Shown: positions 18,027 through 25,427 of the stretch, one piece after another | Position numbering within the stretch: the first letter of the stretch is position 1 | Layout: every line of letters begins with the position of its first letter | Notes under the pieces: generated by a model | What the model was told of the DNA's origin: nothing | Databases searched by the model: none | What the model saw: only the letters and a program-made list of their open reading frames with translations | Made by a program: the position numbers and the translations under genes | Source of the DNA: Rhabdaerophilum sp. SD176 | GTDB taxonomy: Bacteria > Pseudomonadota > Alphaproteobacteria > Rhizobiales > Beijerinckiaceae | DNA length: 64,000 bases | Reading direction: 5' to 3' | Assembly: GCF_030143245.1 (NCBI RefSeq) | Contig: NZ_JARJNS010000007.1 | Coordinates: forward strand, 1 to 64,000

Positions 18027-19145
18027 TCACGGCGCCCGGAAAAGGTTCCTGTACCGCGCCGGATGGGCGCGGAGATATTGCGATGCCGCGTTGACTGTGC
18101 CGCCGAGATGCGCGGCGGCATGCCACGGCCAGCGCGGATCGAACAGGATCGTCCGCGCGAGGCCGACCATATCGGCATCGCCATTGGCGACAATTGCCTC
18201 GGCATGCTCGAAACCGGTGATCAGCCCCACCGCCACGACCGGCAGGCCCACAGCTTCGCGGATTTTCCGCGCCAGCGGCACCTGGTAGCCGGGCCCGATC
18301 GGAATCGAGGCGCGGGGGTCGATACCGCCGCTCGAGACATTGATGGCGGCGCAACCCCGCGCCTTGAGTTCCCGCGCGAACCGGACCGAGCTGTCGATAT
18401 CCCAGCCGCCCTCGATCCAGTCCGTCGCCGAGATGCGCACGCTGACGGGGCGCTCCGCCGGAATAACCGCGCGCACCGCCTCGAAGATCTCGAGGGGGAA
18501 GCGCATCCGGTTCTCGAGGCTCCCGCCATAGGCATCCTCGCGCCGGTTCGAGATGGGCGAGAGGAAATTATGCAGCAGATAGCCATGCGCGGCATGGAGC
18601 TGGATGCCGTCCAGCCCGAGCCCGACAGCGCGCCGGGCCGAGGCCACGAAGGCATCGCGGATGCGCTCCATCCCGGCCCGGTCGAGGATTTCGGAGGGAT
18701 GGTCGCCCTCGATCATCGGATGGGCGCTGGGCGCGACAGGCTGCCAGCCATCGGCCGCATCCGGCGGGATCTGCCGTCCGCCCCGCCAGGGCCGGTCTGA
18801 CGAGGCCTTGCGCCCGGCATGCCCGAGCTGCAGCACAAGCGGGATGCCCGACCACGCGCGGACGCTGTCCAGCATGGCCTTCATCGCCGCCTCCGTGGCA
18901 TCGTCATAGAGGCCGACGCAGGCCGGCGTGATGCGGCCGATCGGCTCGACCGCGGTCGCCTCGATAGTCAGTGCGCCAGCACCCGACTGTGCCAGCATCC
19001 CGTAATGCTGGATGTGCCAGGCATTCATGCAGCCATCGGCCGCCGAATACTGGCACATCGGGGAAATGACGATCCGGTTGGAGAGATCGATGCCGCCGAC
19101 ATGCAGCGGCGTGAACAATTGGGGTGAAGCCAAGGGAGGACTCAT
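18027..19145 (-). CDS. NADH:flavin oxidoreductase (Old Yellow Enzyme, YqjM/NamA type)
   Basis: A 372-residue FMN-dependent TIM-barrel ene-reductase. The motifs [17 protein letters not shown] (flavin binding, with the Cys typical of the YqjM class), LQLGHAGRKAS, the catalytic His-x-x-His pair in [18 protein letters not shown], and GGSLENRMRFPLEI are present. It reduces activated C=C bonds. ATG at 19145 is preceded on the coding strand by a poor Shine-Dalgarno; an upstream extension is out of character. It converges with the chemoreceptor gene and is divergent from the sigma-54-type unit at 19462. A paralogous domain forms the C-terminal half of the protein at the right window edge. Confidence 0.9.
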   Translation of the reverse strand: MSPPLASPQLFTPLHVGGIDLSNRIVISPMCQYSAADGCMNAWHIQHYGMLAQSGAGALTIEATAVEPIGRITPACVGLYDDATEAAMKAMLDSVRAWSGIPLVLQLGHAGRKASSDRPWRGGRQIPPDAADGWQPVAPSAHPMIEGDHPSEILDRAGMERIRDAFVASARRAVGLGLDGIQLHAAHGYLLHNFLSPISNRREDAYGGSLENRMRFPLEIFEAVRAVIPAERPVSVRISATDWIEGGWDIDSSVRFARELKARGCAAINVSSGGIDPRASIPIGPGYQVPLARKIREAVGLPVVAVGLITGFEHAEAIVANGDADMVGLARTILFDPRWPWHAAAHLGGTVNAASQYLRAHPARYRNLFRAP

Positions 19146-19273
19146 CCATGCGGGGAGGGAAAACCGAAGGGCGACGGGCCGACCACGCGAAGGGCCAGCC
19201 AACTGAATACATTATGCACGGCGCTGGGGACGAGGCAATCCGGCTGGCCGGGGCTGCGACCCCACCGCCCCGA

Positions 19274-19290
19274 TCCGGCGGATTTCCGCC
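19274..19290. promoter_or_regulatory. Upstream activator site 1 (candidate)
   Basis: TCCGGCGGATTTCCGCC contains the inverted repeat GGCGGA-TT-TCCGCC. It is nearly identical to the site 32 bp downstream. Its centre is about 130 bp before the predicted start of transcription, the usual position for enhancer-binding activators of sigma-54 promoters. Confidence 0.55.
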
Positions 19291-19305
19291 ATCTCCTCGG
19301 CCCCT

Positions 19306-19322
19306 TCCGGCGGGATTCCGCC
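19306..19322. promoter_or_regulatory. Upstream activator site 2 (candidate)
   Basis: TCCGGCGGGATTCCGCC, extended to CCGGCGG-GATT-CCGCCGG (19307-19324), is a perfect 7-4-7 dyad. It lies three helical turns from site 1, so both face the same side of the helix. Likely bound by the DctD-like activator encoded at 22285. Confidence 0.55.
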
Positions 19323-19387
19323 GGCCCCGGAAAGTCAGACTATCATCAAGCTATTGTTATTAATCGACTATTCTGGAAACCAGCCTC

Positions 19388-19402
19388 TGGCATGACGCAT
19401 GC
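19388..19402 (+). promoter_or_regulatory. Sigma-54 (-24/-12) promoter candidate
   Basis: TGGCATGACGCATGC fits the TGGCAC-N5-TTGC consensus with GG and GC at the exact 12-bp spacing; two positions differ (C to T, T to A). It precedes the Bug-type gene by about 60 bp and is served by a sigma-54 activator encoded in the same cluster. Confidence 0.55.
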
Positions 19403-19461
19403 TGGTCCCGTGGGTGGAAATGCGCCGTTCCGAGAATGCGCATCCATCAAGGGAGATGACC

Positions 19462-20457
19462 ATGTTCAAGCCGATCCGCCTTCTTGCCAAATCCGTCCTT
19501 GCGACATCGATCCTCGCGCTGTTGCCGGCCACAGCCGCACTCGCGCAGACCTATCCGTCCAAGCCGGTCTCGCTGATCGTGCCCTTCGCCGCCGGCGGCC
19601 CGACCGACACCATCGCCCGGCTTTACGGCGAACAGCTTTCCAAGACCCTCGGCCAGCCCTTCCTCGTCGAGAATGTCGTCGGCGCCGGCGGCGTGACGGG
19701 GACCAACCGCGCCGTCAAGGCTGCGCCGGATGGCTATACGTTCCTCGTCCATAACGTGGCCCCGCATGTGGCCGGCCCGGCCCTCTATGCCGGTGCAACC
19801 TACAGCCCGGTCTCGGATTTCGAGCCCGTTGCCTCGCTGGCCGAAGCGGCGATCTACATCGTCGTCCGCAAGGATTTCCCGGCGAAGACGCTCAAGGAAT
19901 TCCTCGATTACGGCAAGGCCAATCCGGGCAAGATCAGCTTCGCCTCGGCCGGTTCCGGCTCGGCGACGCATCTCGCCTGCGAATTGCTGAAGCTGAAGGC
20001 CGGCATCGACATGCTGCACATCCCCTATCGCGGCACGGGCCCGGCACTCAATGACCTGATCTCCGGCAAGGTCGACATGATGTGCGACCAGGGGCTGAAT
20101 GTCGGCGGGCAACTCAAGGCGGCCGCTGTCCGGGCGCTGGCCATTGCGCAGGATGCCCGCTCGAAGGCCTTCCCGGATGTCCCGACGACCAAGGAAGCCG
20201 GCCTCGAAGGGCTGATCGTCAATGCCTCGACCGCGATCTATGCGCCGAAAGGCACCCCGGCGCCGGTCATCAAGGCGGTGAGCGAGGCGCTCGACAAGGC
20301 CGGGCGTTCCGAGCTGATCACCCTGCGGCTGCAACAGCTGGTCTCCGAGCGCCCCTCCGGCGACCGGATGACCCCGGAAGGCCTGAAGCGCTTCACGGCC
20401 GAGGAATTTGCCAAGTGGACAACCACCATCAAGTCCTCTGGTATCAAGATCAACTGA
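19462..20457 (+). CDS. Bug/TctC-family tripartite tricarboxylate transporter binding protein
   Basis: A 331-residue periplasmic solute-binding protein. A signal peptide (FKPIRLLAKSVLATSILALL, cleavage near ALAQ) is followed by YPSKPVSLIVPFAAGGPTDT, the hallmark N-terminus of Bug proteins, and later VGAGGVTGTNRAVKAAPDGY. These bind carboxylates for TctAB-type transport or act as extracytoplasmic sensors. No TctA/TctB genes are in the window, so it is an orphan. ATG at 19462 is 7 nt after GGGAG; ATG at 19456 is adjacent and less likely. It is followed by a kinase/activator pair, suggesting that it presents ligand to the kinase or is the regulon target. Confidence 0.88.
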   Translation: MFKPIRLLAKSVLATSILALLPATAALAQTYPSKPVSLIVPFAAGGPTDTIARLYGEQLSKTLGQPFLVENVVGAGGVTGTNRAVKAAPDGYTFLVHNVAPHVAGPALYAGATYSPVSDFEPVASLAEAAIYIVVRKDFPAKTLKEFLDYGKANPGKISFASAGSGSATHLACELLKLKAGIDMLHIPYRGTGPALNDLISGKVDMMCDQGLNVGGQLKAAAVRALAIAQDARSKAFPDVPTTKEAGLEGLIVNASTAIYAPKGTPAPVIKAVSEALDKAGRSELITLRLQQLVSERPSGDRMTPEGLKRFTAEEFAKWTTTIKSSGIKIN

Positions 20458-20469
20458 GGGTAATGTCGG

Positions 20470-20495
20470 CCCGGATGGCCCTCAGGCCATCCGGG
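20470..20495 (+). terminator. Hairpin between binding-protein and kinase genes
   Basis: CCCGGATGGCC-CTCA-GGCCATCCGGG is a perfect 11-bp stem with a 4-base loop. It lies 13 bp after the stop of the Bug-type gene. No T-tract follows, so it may be a partial terminator or an mRNA-stabilising structure that lowers expression of the regulators relative to the abundant binding protein. Confidence 0.55.
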
Positions 20496-20506
20496 GATGA
20501 CGGATC

Positions 20507-22288
20507 GTGCAGCCAGCGCAAAGACCCATGACAGCCGCGATGACATCCGCCCTGATGGCGGGTGTCATTCTGCTTCTGGCTGCCGGAGGCTCGTTCTGGG
20601 CCTGGCTCTGGACAGGACGGGCCATTGTCGATACCGCGCGTGACCGGCTGACCCTGTACGAAACCTCGCTCGACGCCGCGGTGGAGCGCTTCCGCTACCT
20701 GCCGGAATTCATGGCCCTGACGGAACCCGTGCGGGCCTTGCTCGAAGCGCCCGATCCCACTCGTGCTGTGCAGGCCGATGCCCATCTCCTGCGCATCGCC
20801 CGCTCCGCCGGCGCCGACGTGCTCTTCGTGATGAATGCGGACGGGCTGACCCTGGCCGCCAGCAATGCCGGCGAGCCCACCTCCTTCGTCGGCCAGAACT
20901 ACGCCTTCCGGCCCTATTACCGCGCGGCGATCGAGGCCGGTTCCGGGCGCTACTACGCCGTGGGCGCCACGACGGGGAAGCCCGGCTATTTCCTCGCCTC
21001 GCGGATTGACGGGCCGCAGGGCCCGCTCGGCGTGGCGGTGGTCAAGGTCGATCTGGCCCCGCTGGAAGCGGAATGGCGGCGCACCGCCGAGAAGGTTGCG
21101 CTTGTCGACGAGCAAGGCGTCGTCTTCCTCGCCACCGATCCGGCTTGGCTCTACCACCCGCTGGCACCACTGGCGCCGGACGCCCTGCGCTATCTGGAGG
21201 AGACGCGGAAATACGGCTCACCGCCCCAGATTGGCCCGCCCTTGACGCAAGGCAGCAGCACCCGCTTCGGCCTGGCGCTGACCACGCTGCAGCCGGCTCC
21301 CGGTCAGGCCGAGACGCTGTTCGAACTGGCCCATCCCCTCCCCGGCCATGGCTGGCGGCTGATGCTGCTGGCCCCGGTGACGCGGGCCAGTGAAATGGCC
21401 TCGCTCGCCGCCTTCTCGGTGCTGGTTCTCGGCCTTGTCGCCTTTCTGGCCAGCACCGTCCTTGCCCAGCGCCGGGCCCATGCCCGGGCGCGGGAGCGCG
21501 CCCATGCCGAGCTGGAACGGCGGGTGGAGGAACGCACCCTCGCCCTGCGCGAGGCGCAGGACGGGCTGGTCCAGAGCGCCAAGCTGGCCGGCCTCGGCCA
21601 GGGCCTTGCGGGCATCGCCCATGAAATGGCACAGCCTCTCGCGGCAATGCGTGTCTCGCTGGCCAGCCTCGCCCATTTCATCGGCACGGGCGACAAGCCC
21701 AAGGCGCTGGGGACCGCCGAGGGCCTCGCTGCCATCGCCGACCGGGTGGAGAAACTTGCGGCGCAGCTGCGCAACTTCGCCCGGCCGGACAAGGAAGCGC
21801 CACGGCGGGTCAGCCTGCAGGATCTCGTCCATGGCGCCGTCTCGCTGATCGAGCATCGCCTCAAGGCGCAGGACATCACGCTGGCGCGGCATCTTCCGGC
21901 CGGACCGGTGGTTGTCGAGGCAAGGCCAAACCGTCTCGAACAAGTCATCGTCAACCTGCTCGCCAATGCGATTGATGCCAGCGAGGAAGCGGCGCGGCTG
22001 GAACCGCGCGCACGGCGGATCGATGTCACTTTGACCATTGAGGAGGGCGATGCCTGCCTCCGCGTCGAGGATGAGGGCCCGGGCCTCGGTGACCTCTCCC
22101 CGGACCGGGTGTTCGAGCCCTTCTTCTCCACCAAGGCCACCGGGCGCGGCCTCGGCCTTGGCTTGTCGATCTCGCGTGGCATCATGGCGGAGCATGGCGG
22201 CCGGCTGGGCCTTTCCCCACGCGTTGCGCGCGGCGTTGCGGCCGAATTGCGATTGCCCCTCGCACCCAGGGAAGGCGATGCCCGATGA
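20507..22288 (+). CDS. DctB-like sensor histidine kinase
   Basis: A 593-residue membrane kinase. TM1 at about residues 12-36, a periplasmic double-PAS-like sensor (NYAFRPYYRAAIEAGSGRYY and VGATTGKPGYFLASRI are typical of DctB), TM2 at about 298-320, a coiled coil, then the kinase core: H-box GIAHEMAQPLAAMRVSL with phospho-acceptor His at about 372, N-box VNLLANAIDAS, G-boxes DEGPGLGD and GRGLGLGLSIS. It should phosphorylate the adjacent response regulator (4-bp overlap). Start: GTG 20507 or ATG 20528; the upstream GGGGATGA favours the GTG slightly. Confidence 0.9.
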   Translation: MQPAQRPMTAAMTSALMAGVILLLAAGGSFWAWLWTGRAIVDTARDRLTLYETSLDAAVERFRYLPEFMALTEPVRALLEAPDPTRAVQADAHLLRIARSAGADVLFVMNADGLTLAASNAGEPTSFVGQNYAFRPYYRAAIEAGSGRYYAVGATTGKPGYFLASRIDGPQGPLGVAVVKVDLAPLEAEWRRTAEKVALVDEQGVVFLATDPAWLYHPLAPLAPDALRYLEETRKYGSPPQIGPPLTQGSSTRFGLALTTLQPAPGQAETLFELAHPLPGHGWRLMLLAPVTRASEMASLAAFSVLVLGLVAFLASTVLAQRRAHARARERAHAELERRVEERTLALREAQDGLVQSAKLAGLGQGLAGIAHEMAQPLAAMRVSLASLAHFIGTGDKPKALGTAEGLAAIADRVEKLAAQLRNFARPDKEAPRRVSLQDLVHGAVSLIEHRLKAQDITLARHLPAGPVVVEARPNRLEQVIVNLLANAIDASEEAARLEPRARRIDVTLTIEEGDACLRVEDEGPGLGDLSPDRVFEPFFSTKATGRGLGLGLSISRGIMAEHGGRLGLSPRVARGVAAELRLPLAPREGDAR

Positions 22289-23667
22289 GCCCCAACCCCG
22301 CCCCGCCTCAACCCGGCCGGATCCTTGTCGTCGAGGATGACCGCATGGTCCGCCGCGCTCTTGTCGAATGGCTCGGCATTGCCGGGCACCATGTCATCGA
22401 GGCGGAGGATGGTGCATCGGCCCTCGCGCAACTGCCGCAGGCATCGCCGGAACTCGTGCTGTCGGATATCCGCATGCCCGGCCTCTCCGGCCTCGACCTG
22501 CTGGCCCGGATCCGCGCCGTCGATTCCGATCTTCCGGTGGTGCTCGTCACCGGCCATGGCGACGTCCCGATGGCAGTCGCCGCGATGCAGGGCGGCGCGC
22601 ATGATTTCGTGACGAAACCTTACGATCCGGACCATCTCGCCGCCATCATCGCGCGCGCGCTCACCTTCCGCCGGCTGCGGGCCGAACTCGCCGCCCTGCG
22701 CAGCGGTGCAGCGGGTGCAGGCCCGATCGAGGCGCGGCTGCTTGGCCCCTCGCGGGCGATGGAGCAGGTCCGGCGGCAGGCACTGAAACTGGCGGCCCTG
22801 CCGGTGGATGTGCTCCTTATCGGCGAGACCGGCACCGGCAAGGACGTTCTCGCCGAGGCGCTCCACGCCGCGAGCCCGAGGGCGCGCGGGCCCTTCGTGG
22901 CTTTGAACTGTGCCGCAATCCCTGCCGACCTCGCCGAAAGCGAGCTGTTCGGCCACGAGGACGGCGCCTTTACGGGGGCGAGAGCCGCACGGGCCGGCAA
23001 GTTCGAGGCGGCGCAGGGCGGCACGATCTTCCTCGACGAGATCGAGAGCATGCCGCTGGCGCTGCAGGTCAAGGTTTTGCGTGTCCTCCAGGAAAGGCAG
23101 GTCGAGCGCCTCGGCTCCAACAAGCCGCGCCCGCTCGACTTGCGCGTCATCGCCGCCACGAAGGCCGATCTGCGCAAGGCCAGCGAGGACGGGCGCTTCC
23201 GGGCGGACCTGTTCTACCGCCTGAACGGCGCGGAACTGCATCTGCCCCCGCTCCGCGCGCGGGATCAGGACGCATTGCTGCTCTTCGAGCTTTTTGCCAG
23301 CCGGGCGGCCCGCAGCCAGAACCTGCCGGTGCCGCAACTCGCCCTCGCGGATCGCGAGGCGATCCTTGCCCATGCCTGGCCTGGCAATGTGCGTGAACTG
23401 AAGGCCGTCGCCGAGCGCTTCGCCTACGGGCTTGTCGAACCTCAGGGCGGGCTGGCGCGGCTTCTTGCGGGTGCGCATGCCGCTGAGGCCGGAGGCGCGG
23501 GCCTGATATCGCGGCTGGAAGAGTACGAGCGCATGCTCATCCGCGCCGCTCTGGCTGAATCCGGCGGCACCGTCTCTGCCGCAGCCGAGCGGTTGGGCCT
23601 GCCGCGCCGCACCCTGAGCGACCGGATGGCCCGTTTGGGCCTGACCCCGGGCGAGGCCGGCGGCTGA
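22285..23667 (+). CDS. DctD-like sigma-54-dependent response regulator
   Basis: A 460-residue NtrC-family activator. Receiver domain with acidic pocket VVEDD and phospho-acceptor Asp61 (LSDIRMPG), then AAA+ domain with Walker A GETGTGKD (about 180-187), the sigma-54-contacting loop GAFTGA (about 227-232), Walker B GGTIFLDEIES and the R-fingers, and a C-terminal Fis-type HTH (GTVSAAAERLGLPRRTLSDR). It overlaps the kinase gene by ATGA. A -24/-12 promoter and two palindromic sites upstream of the Bug-type gene are its probable targets. Confidence 0.93.
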   Translation: MSPNPAPPQPGRILVVEDDRMVRRALVEWLGIAGHHVIEAEDGASALAQLPQASPELVLSDIRMPGLSGLDLLARIRAVDSDLPVVLVTGHGDVPMAVAAMQGGAHDFVTKPYDPDHLAAIIARALTFRRLRAELAALRSGAAGAGPIEARLLGPSRAMEQVRRQALKLAALPVDVLLIGETGTGKDVLAEALHAASPRARGPFVALNCAAIPADLAESELFGHEDGAFTGARAARAGKFEAAQGGTIFLDEIESMPLALQVKVLRVLQERQVERLGSNKPRPLDLRVIAATKADLRKASEDGRFRADLFYRLNGAELHLPPLRARDQDALLLFELFASRAARSQNLPVPQLALADREAILAHAWPGNVRELKAVAERFAYGLVEPQGGLARLLAGAHAAEAGGAGLISRLEEYERMLIRAALAESGGTVSAAAERLGLPRRTLSDRMARLGLTPGEAGG

Positions 23668-23682
23668 GCGGAACGCTGCGGC

Positions 23683-24405
23683 TCAACCCGCCCGCAGAGC
23701 CGCGGTCAGCCGGGAAGCCGAAGCCAGCACGAGCGCGGTCAGCCGAGGCACCGCAATGGAATCGAACCGGGTAATCGGCCCGGAAAGACCAAGCGCGCCG
23801 AGCAGCACGCCATCCGCGCCGAAAACCGGCGCCGCCACGGCCGCGCTGTCCGGATCGCGCTCGCCCCGCGACACGGCATGGCCAACCGCACGGATCTCTG
23901 CGGCGCGCGGGTGGTCGCTGCCAGACCAGGTGGCCAGCACATGGCCGCTGGCGCCGATGGCGAGCGGCAGCAGGCTGCCCTCCTCGAGATGGGAGCGCAG
24001 CGCGCGCGGGCCGTTGACGCGATAGAGGCAGAGCCGGGCCTCGCCCTCGCGGACATAGAAGGCGGCGGTCTCGCCCGATTCGCGCGAGAGGGATTGCAAT
24101 TCAGGCCGGATCACCGCCTCGAGCGGAAACCCGAGCCGGTAGATCCGCGCCAGCGGCAGCACGGCCGGGCCGAGCCGGAACCGGCCATCGGCCTCGCGCC
24201 GCAGAAAGCCGAACCGCTCGAGTGACCCGGACAGCCGGAGCACGGTGCTGGGATAAAGCCCTGCCGCCTCGGCCAGTTCCTTGAGGGTGAGATGCGTGCG
24301 CCCCTCGCCGAAACAGGCGAGCAGAGCGAGCGCCCGTTCCACCGCCTCGACGCGCGGCAGCTCGGATCCATCCCCCTTGCGCGGCTTGGGCGGTCGCCCG
24401 GCCAT
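23683..24405 (-). CDS. IclR-family transcriptional regulator
   Basis: A 240-residue regulator. N-terminal winged HTH (about residues 18-80: VERALALLACFGEGR, LKELAEAAGLYPSTVLRL) and the C-terminal IclR effector domain (ESGETAAFYVREGEARLCLY, AAPVFGADGVLLGALGLSGP). ATG at 24405 follows GAGGGGGATC; the GTG at 24417 is less likely. It is divergent from the HMG-CoA-lyase-like/CoA-transferase operon, which it probably represses through the palindrome at 24456-24473; the effector would be the acid or CoA ester handled by that pair. Confidence 0.9.
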   Translation of the reverse strand: MAGRPPKPRKGDGSELPRVEAVERALALLACFGEGRTHLTLKELAEAAGLYPSTVLRLSGSLERFGFLRREADGRFRLGPAVLPLARIYRLGFPLEAVIRPELQSLSRESGETAAFYVREGEARLCLYRVNGPRALRSHLEEGSLLPLAIGASGHVLATWSGSDHPRAAEIRAVGHAVSRGERDPDSAAVAAPVFGADGVLLGALGLSGPITRFDSIAVPRLTALVLASASRLTAALRAG

Positions 24406-24455
24406 GATCCCCCTCACTCCTCTTGACGACAGACCGTCGATGGTCTTTTCTAAAA

Positions 24456-24473
24456 ACAGAATAATAATTCTGT
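24456..24473. promoter_or_regulatory. IclR operator candidate
   Basis: ACAGAAT-AATA-ATTCTGT is a perfect 18-bp palindrome, 15 bp before the lyase start. A weaker dyad, AGACC-N6-GGTCT, lies at 24431-24446. It is AT-rich against a GC-rich background and sits where a repressor would block the start of transcription. Confidence 0.55.
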
Positions 24474-24488
24474 CTAGCGGAATTTTTG

Positions 24489-25427
24489 ATGGCCCAACCT
24501 GACATCACCATCAGCGAGGTCGGCCCGCGGGACGGGCTGCAGAGCATCGCCCGGATCATGCCAACCGAGGCCAAGCAACGCTGGATCCGCGCCCTTGCCG
24601 CTTCCGGGCTGCGCGAGATCGAGGTCGGTTCTTTCGTGAACCCCAAGCGCCTGCCGCAAATGGCCGATACCGCCGAGGTGGTGGCCGACGCGATCACCCT
24701 GCCCGACCTGTCGGTCATCGCGCTGGTGCCGAACCTCGTCGGCGCAGAACGGGCTTTCGCAGCTGGCGCCCATCGCGTCTCGATGCCGGTCTCGGTGTCG
24801 GAGTCGCATTCACGCCAGAACATCAACCGCTCGTCGGAGGAGGCCATCGCCGAAGTCCGGGCGGTAGCCGCCTTGCGGAACAGCCTGCCGGATGCCGCCC
24901 GTCGCGGCGTCGAGGTCGGGCTGTCGACGGCCTTCGGCTGCACGATCGAGGGCATGATCGACGAGGACCGCGTCATCCGCTTCGCCGTGCTGGCGGCCGA
25001 AGCCGGCGCGGATTCGGTAGGCCTCTCGGATACGACCGGCATGGGCAATCCGGCGCAGGTCAAACGGCTCTTCACCCGGCTCCGGTCCGAACTGGGCAGC
25101 AAGGCCGGCGGCGCGCATCTCCACAACACGCGCGGCCAGGGCCTCGCCAATGTTGTCGCGGCTCTGGAAGCCGGCGTCACCACCTTCGATTCCTCGCTGG
25201 CCGGCCTGGGCGGCTGCCCCTATGCCCCGGGCGCGACGGGCAATATCGTGACGGAGGATCTCGTCTTCATGCTGGAAGCCTCGGGCCTGACCACCGGGAT
25301 TGACATTGACCGCCTCGTCGCGGCGCGCGCCATCCTCGCCGAGGCCCTGCCGGACGAGCCACTCTACGGCCACGTCGCCGAAGCCGGCCTGCCCAAGGGC
25401 TTCGTCTATGCCGGAGGCCGGACATGA
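24489..25427 (+). CDS. Hydroxymethylglutaryl-CoA lyase-family enzyme
   Basis: A 312-residue TIM-barrel enzyme of the HMGL/DRE-TIM family. The metal and substrate residues are in EVGPRDGLQ at the N-terminus, HLHNTRGQGLANV (metal-binding His pair) and the active-site Cys loop GLGGCPYAPGATGN. HMG-CoA lyase cleaves HMG-CoA to acetyl-CoA and acetoacetate in leucine degradation; relatives cleave other 3-hydroxyacyl-CoAs such as citramalyl-type substrates. The neighbours are a family III CoA-transferase (ATGA overlap) and an IclR regulator, not leucine genes, so a C5/C6 dicarboxylate pathway is an alternative reading. Confidence 0.85.
   Translation: MAQPDITISEVGPRDGLQSIARIMPTEAKQRWIRALAASGLREIEVGSFVNPKRLPQMADTAEVVADAITLPDLSVIALVPNLVGAERAFAAGAHRVSMPVSVSESHSRQNINRSSEEAIAEVRAVAALRNSLPDAARRGVEVGLSTAFGCTIEGMIDEDRVIRFAVLAAEAGADSVGLSDTTGMGNPAQVKRLFTRLRSELGSKAGGAHLHNTRGQGLANVVAALEAGVTTFDSSLAGLGGCPYAPGATGNIVTEDLVFMLEASGLTTGIDIDRLVAARAILAEALPDEPLYGHVAEAGLPKGFVYAGGRT

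Larger units (their letters stand above)
19146..19461. other. Divergent spacer between OYE and Bug-type gene
   Basis: No ORF of note. It holds two near-identical palindromic sites (19274-19290 and 19306-19322), an AT-rich tract around 19340-19370 and a -24/-12 type promoter (19388-19402), all described separately. Confidence 0.6.

Noticed and set aside
18006-18040. GGCGCC-CTCAC-GGCGCC hairpin between chemoreceptor and OYE genes
   Set aside because: One arm is within the OYE coding region, the stem is only 6 bp and there is no T-tract; too weak to call a terminator.
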